Shown here: positions 1 to 9,987 of the stretch, in pieces | How positions within the stretch are numbered: position 1 is the first letter of the stretch | How the letters are laid out: every line of letters begins with the position of its first letter | DNA from: a bacterium | Lineage (GTDB): Bacteria; Campylobacterota; Campylobacteria; Campylobacterales; Sulfurimonadaceae | Length of the DNA: 64,000 bases | NCBI GenBank assembly: GCA_018825665.1 | Contig: JAHJEG010000059.1 | Span: 1-64,000 of the forward strand | Direction of reading: 5' to 3' | Notes under the pieces: generated by a model | Databases searched by the model: none | The model's input: the letters and a program-made list of their open reading frames with translations, nothing else | Told to the model about the DNA's origin: nothing | Position numbers and translations under genes: made by a program

Positions 1-130
1 GTTTTTGTGCTGATACTTGTTTTGACATGTTTTTTAAAAAACAACAATAAGCTTCCATTAACGACACACCCGATACAATGCCACTTAATAAATAGAATTA
101 AATTACGAAAAAAACTAATAGACATGTAGA

Positions 131-174
131 AATGATACGCGTAAAATAGAAAATCTTCGTCGCTGCGTATCATT
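131..174. repeat. 10-bp perfect inverted repeat, unknown role
   Basis: AATGATACGC at 131-140 is exactly mirrored by GCGTATCATT at 165-174 with a 24-base spacer. No T-run follows, so it is not a textbook terminator. It may be the 3' hairpin of a gene to the left of the window or a regulator site upstream of the ABC-F gene. The rest of 1-271 shows no gene that I can support. Confidence 0.4.
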
Positions 175-271
175 TTGATTAAATGATCGCTCTTTTAGTT
201 TAATTTAAGCGATTAGGTGTCAAAACAAAAGCTTAGTAAAGCCCATAAAATAGGGAAAGAGAAAAACATAA

Positions 272-2206
272 ATGGCACTAATAGACCTACTAAACATCTC
301 CAAGCATTACGAAGCGCAAAAGATTTTAACAGATATCAATTTTCATGTAGATGAAGGTGAAAGAATCGTTATCATAGGAAAAAACGGCAGCGGAAAATCC
401 ACCCTGATGAAAATAGTAAACGGGACACTTGAGCAAGATGCCGGGGAGAGGATAACCAAGCAAAACCTTGAGATAAAGATGCTTGCGCAAAGACCTGATT
501 TTAAGGAAGGGGATACTGTCAGAGAAGCGGTTGAAGCCGGACTTGATGAACTCAACAGCGCAAAAAAAAGATATAACGAAATTTCGCTCCTCCTGGCAGA
601 GGAGTTTGATAATAAAGTTCTTATCGATGAGCATGAGAGACTCTCCCGCTATATAGAACATCACAATGCCTGGAATCTGGATGACAAGATAGAGCGGATT
701 ATTCAGCACTTTGATTTAAAACAGTATGAAGACAAACCTATAGTGATGCTCAGCGGAGGGGAACAGCGCCGTGTCGCCCTTGCCTCATTGCTCCTTCAAA
801 AACCTGACATACTTCTGCTTGATGAGCCGACCAACCACTTGGACGTTTATATGGTTGAGTTTTTGGAAGAGCTTATTTTAAAAGAAAAGTTCACACTCGT
901 CTTCATTTCCCATGACAGATATTTTATAGACAGAATCGCAACAAAATCTGTTGAAGTTGAAGACTGTTCACTGCGTGAATACAGTGGCGGCTACAGCAAT
1001 TATCTGACACAAAAAGAGGAATACCTCCGAACGCTTCAAAAACAGCATGACAATCTTCTTGGGGTCCTAAAAAGAGAAAACGAATGGTATGCAAGAGGAG
1101 TCAGAGCCAGACTTAAAAGAAACGAAGGGCGTAAAGAGCGTCTGATGAGTCTTAGAGAAGATGCAAAAACAAATCCCGCCAAAATCAGAAAAATGTCTAT
1201 AGAGCTTCAGCGAGAAGCGAAACATTTTAACCGTGACAAAAGTATCAACAAGCAAAAAATGCTTTTTGAAGTGGAGGATTTATCCCTGACACTGGGGAAC
1301 AAAGAACTGTTAAAAGATTTTAGCACCCGTATTCTTCAAAAAGACGTAATCGCTATAGTAGGACCAAACGGAAGCGGGAAGTCAACACTGCTAAAGGCAC
1401 TCCTGGGACGAATTGAACCATCCTTTGGAAAAATAAAACAGGGTGAATTTACCATAGGTTATTTTGACCAGCATAGAGAGATGCTCGATGACTCCAAAAA
1501 TCTTATCGAGACCTTTTGTCCCCACGGAGGAGACAGAGTCAACGTACGCGGAGCAGATATGCATGTGTACGGATACCTTAAAAACTTTCTTTTTCCAAGA
1601 GAGTTCCTGGATAAAAAGATAGGGATACTAAGCGGTGGAGAAAAAAACCGTATTGCACTTGCCCTGCTCTTTACGAAAAATGTCGACATCCTTATCTTGG
1701 ATGAGCCTACGAATGATTTGGATATTCCTACTATTAATATACTAGAAGAGCAACTCAGCAGTTTTCCGGGTGCAGTTATCATAGTAAGCCACGACAGGTA
1801 CTTCGTAGACAAGATTGCAAAAAAACTTTTTATATTTAAAAAAGACAAACATATAGAAGAATCTTATCAGCAGTATTCGCAATATCTGGAACTTGAGCGC
1901 GAGCTCAAAGAACTTGATGAGATGCACAGCACTGCCGAAAAACCAAAGCCAAAAGTGCAGGAAAAAGAAAAGTCTTTAAGGCTTACTTTTAAAGAAAAAA
2001 TCGCATTGCAAAAATTACCGGCTGAGATTGATGAACTTGAATTAAAAATTGATGCGATGAACACCTGTCTGGCAAATCCGAAATGTTATGAGGATATCGG
2101 CATCAGCAAACTGGCAAAAGATCTGCAGGAGCTAGAAAACTTATATGAACAAAAGGTTGAAGAGCTTCTGGAGATTCAAGAAAAAGAAGAGGAAATAAAT
2201 TCATAA
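272..2206 (+). CDS. ABC-F family ATPase (Uup-like)
   Basis: A soluble protein of 644 residues with two ABC ATPase domains and no membrane segments, the layout of ABC-F translation factors that act on the ribosome rather than as transporters. Walker A motifs GKNGSGKST (about 36-44) and GPNGSGKST (about 364-372), LSGGE signatures near 160 and 453, and LLLDEPTNHLD / LILDEPTNDLD Walker B motifs are all intact. A charged linker of about 80 residues separates the domains (the P-site tRNA interaction motif region). The C-terminal 80 residues form a coiled coil as in Uup, which favours Uup over EttA. The start is preceded by GGGAAAGAG. It is monocistronic and convergent with the DAHP synthase gene. 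The family is clear; the exact subfamily is less so. Confidence 0.9.
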   Translation: MALIDLLNISKHYEAQKILTDINFHVDEGERIVIIGKNGSGKSTLMKIVNGTLEQDAGERITKQNLEIKMLAQRPDFKEGDTVREAVEAGLDELNSAKKRYNEISLLLAEEFDNKVLIDEHERLSRYIEHHNAWNLDDKIERIIQHFDLKQYEDKPIVMLSGGEQRRVALASLLLQKPDILLLDEPTNHLDVYMVEFLEELILKEKFTLVFISHDRYFIDRIATKSVEVEDCSLREYSGGYSNYLTQKEEYLRTLQKQHDNLLGVLKRENEWYARGVRARLKRNEGRKERLMSLREDAKTNPAKIRKMSIELQREAKHFNRDKSINKQKMLFEVEDLSLTLGNKELLKDFSTRILQKDVIAIVGPNGSGKSTLLKALLGRIEPSFGKIKQGEFTIGYFDQHREMLDDSKNLIETFCPHGGDRVNVRGADMHVYGYLKNFLFPREFLDKKIGILSGGEKNRIALALLFTKNVDILILDEPTNDLDIPTINILEEQLSSFPGAVIIVSHDRYFVDKIAKKLFIFKKDKHIEESYQQYSQYLELERELKELDEMHSTAEKPKPKVQEKEKSLRLTFKEKIALQKLPAEIDELELKIDAMNTCLANPKCYEDIGISKLAKDLQELENLYEQKVEELLEIQEKEEEINS

Positions 2207-2207
2207 T

Positions 2208-2239
2208 TCAGGATATACGGTATAAGCCATATATCCTGA
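2208..2239. terminator. hairpin between convergent genes
   Basis: TCAGGATATA (2208-2217) and TATATCCTGA (2230-2239) form a perfect 10-bp stem with a 12-base loop between the convergent ABC-F and DAHP synthase genes. It probably ends transcription in both directions. A copy of the TTCCACATGCC motif lies 3 bases further on. Confidence 0.55.
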
Positions 2240-2241
2240 GT

Positions 2242-2253
2242 CGGCATGTGGAA
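2242..2253 (-). repeat. TTCCACATGCCR motif, copy 1
   Basis: The minus strand reads TTCCACATGCCG. The copy is intergenic, between the terminator hairpin and the end of the DAHP synthase gene. See the finding on this repeated motif. Confidence 0.85.
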
Positions 2254-2262
2254 GTTAAAAGA

Positions 2263-3621
2263 TTACTTTTTAGCTTCTTTTAAAGTATCCGCAATTAAAA
2301 ATGCCAGTTCCAAAGCTTGATCGGCATTGAGACGAGGATCACAATGCGTATGGTAACGAGAGCTCAAGTCTTCTTCAGTTACGACAAACGAACCGCCGAT
2401 ACATTCGGTCACGTTTTTACCGGTCATCTCCAAGTGTACGCCACCGCCAAAAGTCCCCTCGGCTTTATGTACCTGGAAGAACTGCTTCATCTCAGTAAGT
2501 ATCGCATCTACCGGACGTGTTTTATAATTGTTTGAAGATTTGATCGTGTTACCGTGCATAGGATCACAGCTCCATACAACTTTCATACCCTCACGTTCAA
2601 TAGCACGAATCAGTTTTGGCATACCCGTTTTATCATCACCGACTTTATCGGCACCCATTCTAACAATAATGTTAAGACGACCTGCTTCGTTTTCAGGGTT
2701 TAGCGTGTTTACAAGTCTTACAAGGTCATCAGGATCCATGGAAGGACCCGCTTTTACACCTATCGGGTTTTTGATGCCTCTCATATATTCTACATGTGCA
2801 CCGTCCAACTGACGTGTTCTGTCGCCTATCCACAGCATGTGTGACGAAGTATCGTACCACTCACCCGTCAAAGAATCTTTTCTGGTGAAAGCTTCTTCGT
2901 ACGGAAGAAGTAAAGCCTCATGAGATGTAAAGAAATCTGTTTCTCTTAGAGTTCTGTGTGTTTTGGATGAGATTCCACATGCCGCCATAAATTTTAAAGA
3001 CTTTTCGATATCTTCTGCCAAATCTTCATATTTTTTATTTATCTCACCCTTATGGGCGAAATCCAACGTCCACTTATGCACCTGATGCAAATCAGCCAAA
3101 CCGCCTGAGGCAAAAGCACGAAGCAGGTTTAAAGTTGCAGCAGACTGGTTGTAGGCCTTTATCATTCTTTGCGGATCCGGAGTACGGGCTTCCGAAGTGA
3201 ACTCTACGCCGTTGATTATATCACCGCGGTAAGAATCAAGTGTCACACCGTCAATAGTCTCCGTATCACTTGAGCGTGGTTTTGCAAACTGACCGCCAAG
3301 ACGACCCACTTTTACCACAGGAAGTCCGCCGGCATACGTCATTACAACGGACATCTGAAGGATAGCCTTAAAAGTATCACGTATATTCGTGGCGTGAAAT
3401 TCACTGAAACTCTCAGCACAATCTCCACCCTGAAGTAAAAAAGCCTCTCCGTTGGCTACATTGGCCAATTGAGATGTAAGTGAACGAGCTTCACCTGCAA
3501 ATACCAGCGGCGGATAGTTTTTCAACTCTGATAAAACACTGTTTAACTCATCTTGGTTTGGATACGTTGGCTGTTGTAAAATAGGTTTCTCTCTCCAACT
3601 CGAAGGGCTCCAAATACTCAT
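2263..3621 (-). CDS. aroG: class II 3-deoxy-7-phosphoheptulonate (DAHP) synthase
   Basis: Catalyses the first step of the shikimate pathway, joining phosphoenolpyruvate and erythrose 4-phosphate in the cytoplasm. The 452-residue length and the motifs are those of the plant-type (class II) enzyme: GGDCAE with the metal-ligand Cys near residue 68, [13 protein letters not shown] at about 105-117, a RMGADKV segment, and [10 protein letters not shown] near 350 carrying another metal ligand. It is unrelated in sequence to E. coli AroF/G/H. The gene stands alone, divergent from the diguanylate cyclase gene. aroE and trpE lie in the same window but not in the same operon. The symbol varies between genomes (aroG, aroF, aroA2). 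Confidence 0.95.
   Translation of the reverse strand: MSIWSPSSWREKPILQQPTYPNQDELNSVLSELKNYPPLVFAGEARSLTSQLANVANGEAFLLQGGDCAESFSEFHATNIRDTFKAILQMSVVMTYAGGLPVVKVGRLGGQFAKPRSSDTETIDGVTLDSYRGDIINGVEFTSEARTPDPQRMIKAYNQSAATLNLLRAFASGGLADLHQVHKWTLDFAHKGEINKKYEDLAEDIEKSLKFMAACGISSKTHRTLRETDFFTSHEALLLPYEEAFTRKDSLTGEWYDTSSHMLWIGDRTRQLDGAHVEYMRGIKNPIGVKAGPSMDPDDLVRLVNTLNPENEAGRLNIIVRMGADKVGDDKTGMPKLIRAIEREGMKVVWSCDPMHGNTIKSSNNYKTRPVDAILTEMKQFFQVHKAEGTFGGGVHLEMTGKNVTECIGGSFVVTEEDLSSRYHTHCDPRLNADQALELAFLIADTLKEAKK
2973..2984 (+). repeat. TTCCACATGCCR motif, copy 2
   Basis: TTCCACATGCCG inside the DAHP synthase gene; on the coding strand it is read as Ala-Cys-Gly. Confidence 0.85.
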
Positions 3622-3772
3622 AATAAAACCTTAATATATAATTTTTGAAATTTTACAGAAATATACCTAAAATAGCTCTGATTAGTACTTAAAAGTATAA
3701 TTTAACTCTCCAGGATAAGCCAGATTACCCTATACGCCAAAATATAAAAGTTTTATTTATGCTTAGCCTCTG

Positions 3773-3778
3773 TATAAT
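3773..3778 (+). promoter_or_regulatory. -10 box of the diguanylate cyclase/cvpA/fur run
   Basis: A consensus TATAAT preceded by TG lies 32 bases upstream of the ATG at 3810. Transcription should begin near 3785, which excludes the in-frame upstream ATGs at 3759 and 3777 as translation starts. Confidence 0.5.
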
Positions 3779-3809
3779 GGCAAAATATTTTAATAGGACA
3801 ACTATCGAT

Positions 3810-4733
3810 ATGCAAAAAGATTATCTTAAATCTCTTGTAACACAAATGTATTATGATTTGATCAAGCAGATTGATGAGCATGATAATGCGACAAAAGAGC
3901 AAGTTACAAACTATCTGATAGAAGCTGCGAACACCATATCAAACTTTAAAGAAAAAGAGCTGGATTCTGCAGGACAGGAACAGGCTACATTCTCCAATGC
4001 ATATCAGGATGTTGCGACAAACAGTTTATCCTCCTATACAGACTCAAATATCAAATTTCAGCAAATCACACAAATGCAGGAAGAGACTTTAAGCGAATTT
4101 AAAAAACCGCAAATAGACTTGAACTCCATCAGTGAAAAATTTGATGAGATACGATCCCATATGACGGATGAAGTCAATAGAGCAAATGAAGTGATTCACC
4201 AACTGACCGAGCAGGTGAAAGATTTAGAAGAAAAATCAAATATTGATCCCCTTACAAAAGTGTTCAACAGAAGAGCTCTTACTTCTTATTTGAACAATAT
4301 CTGCTCTCATGACACCATACCCCATAAATTGCACCTGCTGATTTTAGATTTGGATGATTTTAAGGTCATTAATGATGTTCACGGACATATAGCGGGTGAC
4401 AAAATCTTGATTTTTGTTGCAAATATTTTAAGGCAAACACTCAGAGACGGCGATAAAATCTTCAGATTCGGGGGAGAAGAATTTATTATCATTCTCAATC
4501 GCATAGATAATACAGAATGCAAAGCGATAACCAACAGACTGATAAAACTTGTAAACTCAAATATCCTTGTATACAAAGACAATAAACTAAGAATCACCAC
4601 AAGTATCGGAGCGACAAAATATGAAAAAGGCGATACTGCGGACAGCATTATATCAAGAGCGGACAAAGCGCTTTACAAAGCAAAAAAGAACGGAAAAAAT
4701 CAAATGTATTCGGAAGTAAAAAATGGAATTTAA
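3810..4733 (+). CDS. GGDEF diguanylate cyclase
   Basis: Makes cyclic di-GMP from two GTP. About 307 residues from the ATG at 3810, chosen because a TAATAGGA ribosome site precedes it and because a -10 box at 3773-3778 makes the earlier ATGs unlikely. The N-terminal half (about 1-130) is helical and matches no sensor domain I recognise; a short coiled coil follows, then a GGDEF domain with an active-site GGEEF and an RxxD inhibitory site (RDGD) five residues upstream, so it is probably active and product-inhibited. No membrane segment is visible. The 3' end overlaps the cvpA start by 11 bases, so the two are co-transcribed. Confidence 0.9.
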   Translation: MQKDYLKSLVTQMYYDLIKQIDEHDNATKEQVTNYLIEAANTISNFKEKELDSAGQEQATFSNAYQDVATNSLSSYTDSNIKFQQITQMQEETLSEFKKPQIDLNSISEKFDEIRSHMTDEVNRANEVIHQLTEQVKDLEEKSNIDPLTKVFNRRALTSYLNNICSHDTIPHKLHLLILDLDDFKVINDVHGHIAGDKILIFVANILRQTLRDGDKIFRFGGEEFIIILNRIDNTECKAITNRLIKLVNSNILVYKDNKLRITTSIGATKYEKGDTADSIISRADKALYKAKKNGKNQMYSEVKNGI

Positions 4734-5376
4734 TTATTTTGACATCATAGCGGCTATTATAATCCTCCTCCTGGGTTTAAAAGGGATTATAAACGGATTT
4801 TTCAAAGAGGTATTTGGACTAATTGGTATCATCGGAGGTATTTTCATAGCCTCCCGCGTTGGAGATTCGGTAGGACAGTATTTAAGCGACATGATTTTCA
4901 AGTTTGAAAACAGCGCTCCTGTCAGCTTTACGGGTTTTTTAGTAACCCTTGCATCTTTTTGGTTATTGATGATAATGGTTGGCTATACATTTAAAAAGCT
5001 AAGTTCTCTAAGCGGTCTGGGACCTGTGGACAAGTTACTCGGTTTCGTTTTTGGTGCCGGAAAGTTTTTTCTGATTGCTGCCGTAATTGCACATGCCGCC
5101 TACAATATACAAGCGGTAAAAGCGAGCGTTGACGGAGCTATGAAAGACAGCATATTATTTCCTGTTTTGGTTGAAACCGGCAGTTTTATAATGAAACTTG
5201 ATCCTGTAGAAATCAGTTCAGAAGTTAATGCGACTATGCAAAAAACAATCCATAAAGCCATTGACAACTCAAGCCTTGATATTGTCAAAGATGCCAAAGA
5301 GCAAATAAGAGAACAGATACAAAAGAACACGCCTGAGATGGCAAAAGATATACTTTCAGAAGAAAAGAGCCAGTAA
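4723..5376 (+). CDS. cvpA: CvpA family membrane protein
   Basis: A 217-residue inner-membrane protein with four predicted membrane helices in the first 130 residues and a charged, mostly helical C-terminal tail. The opening stretch (YFDIIAAIIILLLGLKGIINGF) followed by a GLIGIIGGIFIASRVG segment is typical of CvpA/colicin V production proteins, which are linked to envelope stress and bile tolerance in other bacteria. It overlaps the cyclase gene by 11 bases and lies 1 base before fur, so it is part of an operon. Its molecular function is not established. Confidence 0.88.
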   Translation: MEFNYFDIIAAIIILLLGLKGIINGFFKEVFGLIGIIGGIFIASRVGDSVGQYLSDMIFKFENSAPVSFTGFLVTLASFWLLMIMVGYTFKKLSSLSGLGPVDKLLGFVFGAGKFFLIAAVIAHAAYNIQAVKASVDGAMKDSILFPVLVETGSFIMKLDPVEISSEVNATMQKTIHKAIDNSSLDIVKDAKEQIREQIQKNTPEMAKDILSEEKSQ

Positions 5377-5377
5377 A

Positions 5378-5854
5378 ATGTCTGATATAACCACTGATTT
5401 TAATGATAAGACTGTTGAGTATGATCAACTGTTACATGACTTCAAATCACTGCTCAAGAGAAACAACCTGAAATTCACTATTCAAAGGGAAGTTATTTTA
5501 GAGACTCTTTATAACTCTGACGAGCATCTGGCTCCTGAAGCTCTCCATCATCTTATTCAGGATAAATACCCTGATTTGAACACAGGGATAGCTACAGTAT
5601 ACAGAACATTGGCACTTTTGGAAGATTCAAGCATGGTTACATCTTTGTCTTTCGGTGCCCAGGGCAAAAAATATGAGCTTGGTGCCAAAGAGCATCATGA
5701 TCATTTGATATGCACAAAATGCGGAAGTATTGCAGAGTTTGTAGATGAAAAAATAGAAGAAAGACAGCATAAAATCGCAGAGGAACTAGGTTTTGAAATG
5801 TCTGACCATTCTATGCAGATTTACGGTATTTGTAAAGATTGCCAAAATAAATAA
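5378..5854 (+). CDS. fur: Fur family metalloregulator
   Basis: A 158-residue DNA-binding repressor. The winged helix covers about residues 15-95 ([16 protein letters not shown] is the recognition region). The dimerisation domain has the [11 protein letters not shown] metal/structural motif and a second Cys pair (CKDC) near the end, giving the two CxxC structural zinc motifs of Fur and PerR. The position just before lysS-glyA matches the fur locus of Campylobacter jejuni, which favours Fur over PerR. It regulates iron uptake genes in response to Fe2+ in that relative. It is the third gene of an operon. Confidence 0.88.
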   Translation: MSDITTDFNDKTVEYDQLLHDFKSLLKRNNLKFTIQREVILETLYNSDEHLAPEALHHLIQDKYPDLNTGIATVYRTLALLEDSSMVTSLSFGAQGKKYELGAKEHHDHLICTKCGSIAEFVDEKIEERQHKIAEELGFEMSDHSMQIYGICKDCQNK

Positions 5855-5865
5855 AAGGAAAACTA

Positions 5866-7383
5866 TTGGTTTTTGAGAACAAGTTTATACAACAAAGAAT
5901 TGAAAAAGCGGAGTTTTTGAGGAATGCGGGTATTAATCCGTATTCGAATGACTCTAAAAGAAACACAAGTATAGAAAAATATATATATGTGAATTCAGAT
6001 ATTCAGGAAAAAGAAAACAAAAGAGATGAGCGTAGACACTATACCATCAGCGGCCGTATTAAATTATTTAGAATCATGGGTAAAGCAAGCTTTTTACAGA
6101 TAGAAGATGAGAGCGGTGTACTTCAGGTTTACATAACAAGAGACAATCTTCCCGAGGGTTTTTATAATGATATATTCAAAAAGATTATAGAAGTAGGCGA
6201 TATTGTCGAGGTAAGCGGTTATCCTTTTATAACCGGAAAAGGCGAGTTGTCATTACATACATCCGAGTTCAAACTTTTAACAAAAGCGATTGCTCCGCTG
6301 CCTGAAAAGTTTCACGGTGTTACGGACAAAGAGATCAGATACAGAAAAAGATACTTGGATCTTATAATGAATTCGGATGTCAGAAAGACATTTAAGATTC
6401 GTTCCAAGGTTATCTCTCTTACAAGACGCTTTTTTGAGGACAAGGGCTTTTTGGAAGTAGAAACTCCTATGATGCACCCGATTGCAGGCGGAGCAAATGC
6501 AAAACCCTTTGTAACGCACCATAATGCTCTTGGAATAGACAGATACCTTAGAATCGCCCCTGAACTTTATCTCAAAAGACTTATCGTCGGTGGATTTGAA
6601 GCTGTATTTGAGATTAACCGTAACTTCAGAAATGAAGGTATGGATGCTACGCACAACCCTGAATTTACTTCAATAGAGTTTTACTGGGCCTATAAAACAT
6701 ACAAAGATCTCATTGAAATAACAAAAGAGTATTTCAAATATCTCTTTGATCATTTAAACTTGCCGACGATTCTTCCTTACGGAGAGATAGAGGTTAACTT
6801 TAAAAACTTTCAAGAGATACCGCTTATAGAGTCACTTTCGTCTATAGGGGGCGTACCGAGTGAAATAGTGTACGACAAAGAGAAAATTGTAGAATTTTTA
6901 AAATCTAAAAATCTAACGGTAAAACCGGGTCTGAATCTTGGGCAGCTTCAAGGTGAACTTTTTGACGAATTTGTAGAGGACAAACTGATTGACCCTACCT
7001 TTATCACAGAGTATCCTGTAGAGATATCGCCGCTTGCAAGAAGAAGTGATGAAAATCCTGAGATAACCGAGAGATTTGAACTCTTTATTGCAGGTCGCGA
7101 GATTGCGAATGCGTTTAGCGAGTTAAACGATCCGGTGGATCAACTGGGTCGTTTTCAGGGACAAATGGCGGCTAAAGAGAGCGGTGATGATGAAGCCCAT
7201 GAAATGGATGCGGATTTTATAGAAGCCCTTAGCTATGGAATGGCTCCTACAGCCGGACAAGGGATAGGAATCGACAGACTTGTTATGCTTTTGACAAACG
7301 AGCACTCTATAAGAGATGTCTTGCTGTTCCCGGCTATGAAACCAATACACAATGAAGAACAAAATCAAGAAGAAGAGGTATAA
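5866..7383 (+). CDS. lysS: lysyl-tRNA synthetase, class II
   Basis: Charges tRNA-Lys. The 505-residue protein has an N-terminal OB-fold anticodon-binding domain (about 40-150) and a class II catalytic core. Motif 2 is seen in [15 protein letters not shown] and motif 3 in [12 protein letters not shown] near the C-terminus. Translation starts at a TTG at 5866 preceded by AAAGGA; no ATG is placed correctly for the conserved N-terminus. It follows fur by 11 bases. Confidence 0.96.
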   Translation: MVFENKFIQQRIEKAEFLRNAGINPYSNDSKRNTSIEKYIYVNSDIQEKENKRDERRHYTISGRIKLFRIMGKASFLQIEDESGVLQVYITRDNLPEGFYNDIFKKIIEVGDIVEVSGYPFITGKGELSLHTSEFKLLTKAIAPLPEKFHGVTDKEIRYRKRYLDLIMNSDVRKTFKIRSKVISLTRRFFEDKGFLEVETPMMHPIAGGANAKPFVTHHNALGIDRYLRIAPELYLKRLIVGGFEAVFEINRNFRNEGMDATHNPEFTSIEFYWAYKTYKDLIEITKEYFKYLFDHLNLPTILPYGEIEVNFKNFQEIPLIESLSSIGGVPSEIVYDKEKIVEFLKSKNLTVKPGLNLGQLQGELFDEFVEDKLIDPTFITEYPVEISPLARRSDENPEITERFELFIAGREIANAFSELNDPVDQLGRFQGQMAAKESGDDEAHEMDADFIEALSYGMAPTAGQGIGIDRLVMLLTNEHSIRDVLLFPAMKPIHNEEQNQEEEV

Positions 7384-7384
7384 A

Positions 7385-8632
7385 ATGAGTTTTTTAAAAG
7401 AGTTTGACAACGAGATTTATGAGTTATGCGAAAAAGAGTTGGAGAGACAAACTGATCACTTGGAGATGATTGCATCTGAGAATTTTACGCTTCCTGCTGT
7501 TATGGAAGCTATGGGTTCGGTGTTTACGAACAAATATGCCGAGGGTTATCCTGCTAAAAGATACTACGGCGGTTGTGAGTATGCTGATGGTGTTGAACAA
7601 TTGGCGATTGACAGAGCATGTCAGCTTTTTGGATGTACCTATGCAAATGTTCAACCTCACTCGGGTTCTCAGGCAAATGCTGCTGTTTATGCGGGTCTAC
7701 TCAAAGCCGGTGATAAACTTCTTGGTATGGATCTAAGCCATGGCGGACACCTAACACACGGTTCCAAGCCAAGTTTTTCCGGTCAGAACTATTCAAGTTT
7801 CACTTATGGTGTTGAACTTGACGGCCGCATAAATTATGACAGAGTTATGGATATCGCTCAAATCGTAAAACCTAAAATCATAGTTTGCGGTGCTTCTGCA
7901 TACGCCAGAGAGATCGACTTTAAAAAATTCCGTGAGATTGCTGATGCAGTCGGAGCTATTTTATTTGCCGATATCGCACATATCGCCGGTCTTGTTGCAG
8001 CGGGTGAGCACCCTAGCCCGTTCCCATACGCTGATGTTGTAACCACAACGACACACAAAACTCTTGCAGGTCCAAGAGGCGGTATGATCATGACAAATGA
8101 TGAAGATATAGCCAAAAAAATGAATTCTGCAATCTTCCCTGCTCTTCAGGGCGGTCCGCTTGTTCATGTAATTGCGGCAAAAGCCGTCGGTTTCAAACAT
8201 AATCTTTCAGATGCGTGGAAAGAGTATGCAAAACAGGTAAAAGCAAATGCTAAAATTCTTGCCGAAGTCCTCATGAAAAGAGGATACGATGTTGTTTCAG
8301 GCGGAACGGACAATCACCTGGTACTTGTCTCATTCGTTGGGCGTGAGTTTTCAGGTAAAGATGCGGATGCCGCACTTGGAAATGCAGGTATCACCATCAA
8401 TAAGAATACCGTTCCAGGAGAGACGAGAAGTCCTTTCGTAACCTCAGGTATCCGTGTTGGCTCCCCTGCTCTAACCTCTAGAGGGATGAAAGAAAAAGAG
8501 TTTGAACTTATTGCCAACAAAATGGCAGATGTTCTTGATGACATTAACAATACTGAGTTGCAGGCAAGCATCAAAGAAGAATTAAAAGCATTGGCTCAAA
8601 ACTTTGTAATCTATAACCAATCTACATACTAA
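7385..8632 (+). CDS. glyA: serine hydroxymethyltransferase
   Basis: A PLP enzyme converting serine and tetrahydrofolate to glycine and 5,10-methylene-tetrahydrofolate. From the ATG at 7385 the protein has 415 residues, the usual length; an earlier in-frame ATG at 7352 inside lysS adds only a lysine-rich stub and lacks a good ribosome site, whereas 7385 has AGAGGT upstream. The PLP lysine lies in [16 protein letters not shown]. The gap after lysS is 1 base. Confidence 0.97.
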   Translation: MSFLKEFDNEIYELCEKELERQTDHLEMIASENFTLPAVMEAMGSVFTNKYAEGYPAKRYYGGCEYADGVEQLAIDRACQLFGCTYANVQPHSGSQANAAVYAGLLKAGDKLLGMDLSHGGHLTHGSKPSFSGQNYSSFTYGVELDGRINYDRVMDIAQIVKPKIIVCGASAYAREIDFKKFREIADAVGAILFADIAHIAGLVAAGEHPSPFPYADVVTTTTHKTLAGPRGGMIMTNDEDIAKKMNSAIFPALQGGPLVHVIAAKAVGFKHNLSDAWKEYAKQVKANAKILAEVLMKRGYDVVSGGTDNHLVLVSFVGREFSGKDADAALGNAGITINKNTVPGETRSPFVTSGIRVGSPALTSRGMKEKEFELIANKMADVLDDINNTELQASIKEELKALAQNFVIYNQSTY

Positions 8633-8641
8633 GGCTAAAAA

Positions 8642-9184
8642 ATGACTGCAATGGATTTAAAACTTATAAAAATGGTCAGTGACCACTACTGGATCAAGCG
8701 TGATACGGTTGTTGACAAACTGACATTTAAAGGCAGGACTTTTTACAATAAATTTGAAAGAGTCGATTCACCATTAACGCAGTCACTTATCAATCAGCAC
8801 ATGAAGGGCGAGATCACCATTGCCCATTCTTTAGTAAATAAACATAATAAAGTAGAAAATATAGTGATTGATTACAATGGGAGAGATCCTGAAAGATTTT
8901 ATCACAAAGCGCAGCTTTTACTTCGTGAAGAGGGATACATAAACTTTACGGCTTACAAAACAAAGACAGAAGGTCACCTCCACGTTTACATACATAAGGG
9001 GCATACCACACTGCAAGAAGCAATTCAGCTCGGAAAGATGATTTCTATGAAATTGGCTGCAAAACAGCCAAAACAGTGGAGAATGTTTCCAAATGCCGAT
9101 ATGCCTGATGAGTATAATATTTTAACTTTGCCGTATGAGGTCTATGCCAAGGAGCGTGGAGCTTCGTGGTCGAAGCACATGTAG
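8642..9184 (+). CDS. DUF1882 family protein, possible primase-like fold
   Basis: A cytoplasmic protein of 180 residues belonging to DUF1882, a family found next to glyA in Campylobacter and Helicobacter. Function unknown. Reading the sequence, its core resembles the catalytic domain of archaeo-eukaryotic primases: an acidic IVIDYNGRD strand (about 76-84), then [13 protein letters not shown] (about 103-115) placed where those enzymes have SRSGxGxHxWI, and finally [18 protein letters not shown] in place of FPKQxxxxxGxGNLIxLP. Only one of the usual two motif I acids is evident, so it may bind nucleic acid or nucleotides without polymerising. The primase comparison is my inference from motif order. 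It sits 9 bases after glyA in the same operon. Confidence 0.8.
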   Translation: MTAMDLKLIKMVSDHYWIKRDTVVDKLTFKGRTFYNKFERVDSPLTQSLINQHMKGEITIAHSLVNKHNKVENIVIDYNGRDPERFYHKAQLLLREEGYINFTAYKTKTEGHLHVYIHKGHTTLQEAIQLGKMISMKLAAKQPKQWRMFPNADMPDEYNILTLPYEVYAKERGASWSKHM

Positions 9185-9265
9185 TTTCTCTATAAAACAG
9201 ATGTAAGAAAATTTAATAGAGATTTTAGATATGATTATGAAAAGAACTAATTAAGAGGTAAGATT

Positions 9266-9931
9266 ATGGAAGAAAAGAATGAGTTGAATGACATCATCTT
9301 AAACAAAGGTGCTACAGCAAACGGGAATAAGAAGATAGTTTTGGCTGTAGCTACGCTAGGGGTAATTCTAATCGTTGTCGTTATGTTGATGAATTCTTTG
9401 ACTTCCGGCGGTACAGATAATCTGCCTCAGGCGATACTGCCTCCTGAACCAAAAGTGAGTTCAACTTCTATTGTTGAAGAGGAACCGCTCTTTGAAGAGG
9501 TTGAAGTCATTGAGGTAAGTGAAGAAGCTCAAAATAATGACGGGCTGGATAAGATTGCACAAAAACTAAAAGAAGAGAGCAAAGCGCAGGCACAAGCCCA
9601 GGCGGAGCATGTTGCAGAACCTGTTTCTGTTCCAAAAGCAGAGCCGAAAAAGCAGGTTTTGGTGAAAAAAGAAACGCCTAAAACTTCAGCAACTTCACAA
9701 AGATCATACTATATACAGGTTGGGTCTTTCTCAAAATACGAGCCGGATAAAAAGTTCTTAAAATCTATCACCGACAAAGGGTTTACGTACAAATATCATA
9801 AAGTCGTAAAAAATTCTAAAACATTGAATAAGGTTCTTGTGGGTCCTTTTCAAACAGAAAAAGATGCAAGAAATGCTTTAAGAACTGTTAGAAGCAGTAT
9901 CGAAGCCGGTGCTTTTATAACGAAACATTAA
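9266..9931 (+). CDS. SPOR domain membrane protein
   Basis: A 221-residue bitopic protein: a short cytoplasmic N-terminus, one membrane helix at about 25-45 (IVLAVATLGVILIVVVMLMN), an acidic and Ala/Gln-rich periplasmic linker, and a C-terminal SPOR domain from about 148 (YYIQVGSFSKYEP ... VLVGPFQTEKDARNAL). SPOR domains bind denuded glycan strands at the division septum, so a role in cell division or septal peptidoglycan is likely. A SPOR protein occupies the same place in C. jejuni (between the DUF1882 gene and aroE). Confidence 0.88.
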   Translation: MEEKNELNDIILNKGATANGNKKIVLAVATLGVILIVVVMLMNSLTSGGTDNLPQAILPPEPKVSSTSIVEEEPLFEEVEVIEVSEEAQNNDGLDKIAQKLKEESKAQAQAQAEHVAEPVSVPKAEPKKQVLVKKETPKTSATSQRSYYIQVGSFSKYEPDKKFLKSITDKGFTYKYHKVVKNSKTLNKVLVGPFQTEKDARNALRTVRSSIEAGAFITKH

Positions 9932-9987
9932 ATTTATTCCAATTCATAAAGCTCCCCTTGGGAGCAATTCATCAACAAGGTATTACT

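Noticed and set aside
175-188. TTGATTAAATGATC as an FNR-type box near the window start
   Set aside because: Only the left half matches; the right half is TGATC, not ATCAA, so the site is not a palindrome of the type seen at 24890, 27086 and 29878.
1459-1848. 129-residue minus-strand frame inside the ABC-F gene
   Set aside because: It mirrors the conserved ABC-F reading frame, has no ribosome site and no recognisable domain. The same reasoning removed the other long frames antisense to clear genes, such as 6277-6654, 43618-44163, 58341-58844 and 60147-60836.
9951-9965. GCTCCC-CTT-GGGAGC hairpin before trpE as a tryptophan attenuator
   Set aside because: The stem is only 6 pairs, there is no T-run, no alternative pairing and no leader peptide with Trp codons. 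I used it only as an argument against the TTG start at 9958.
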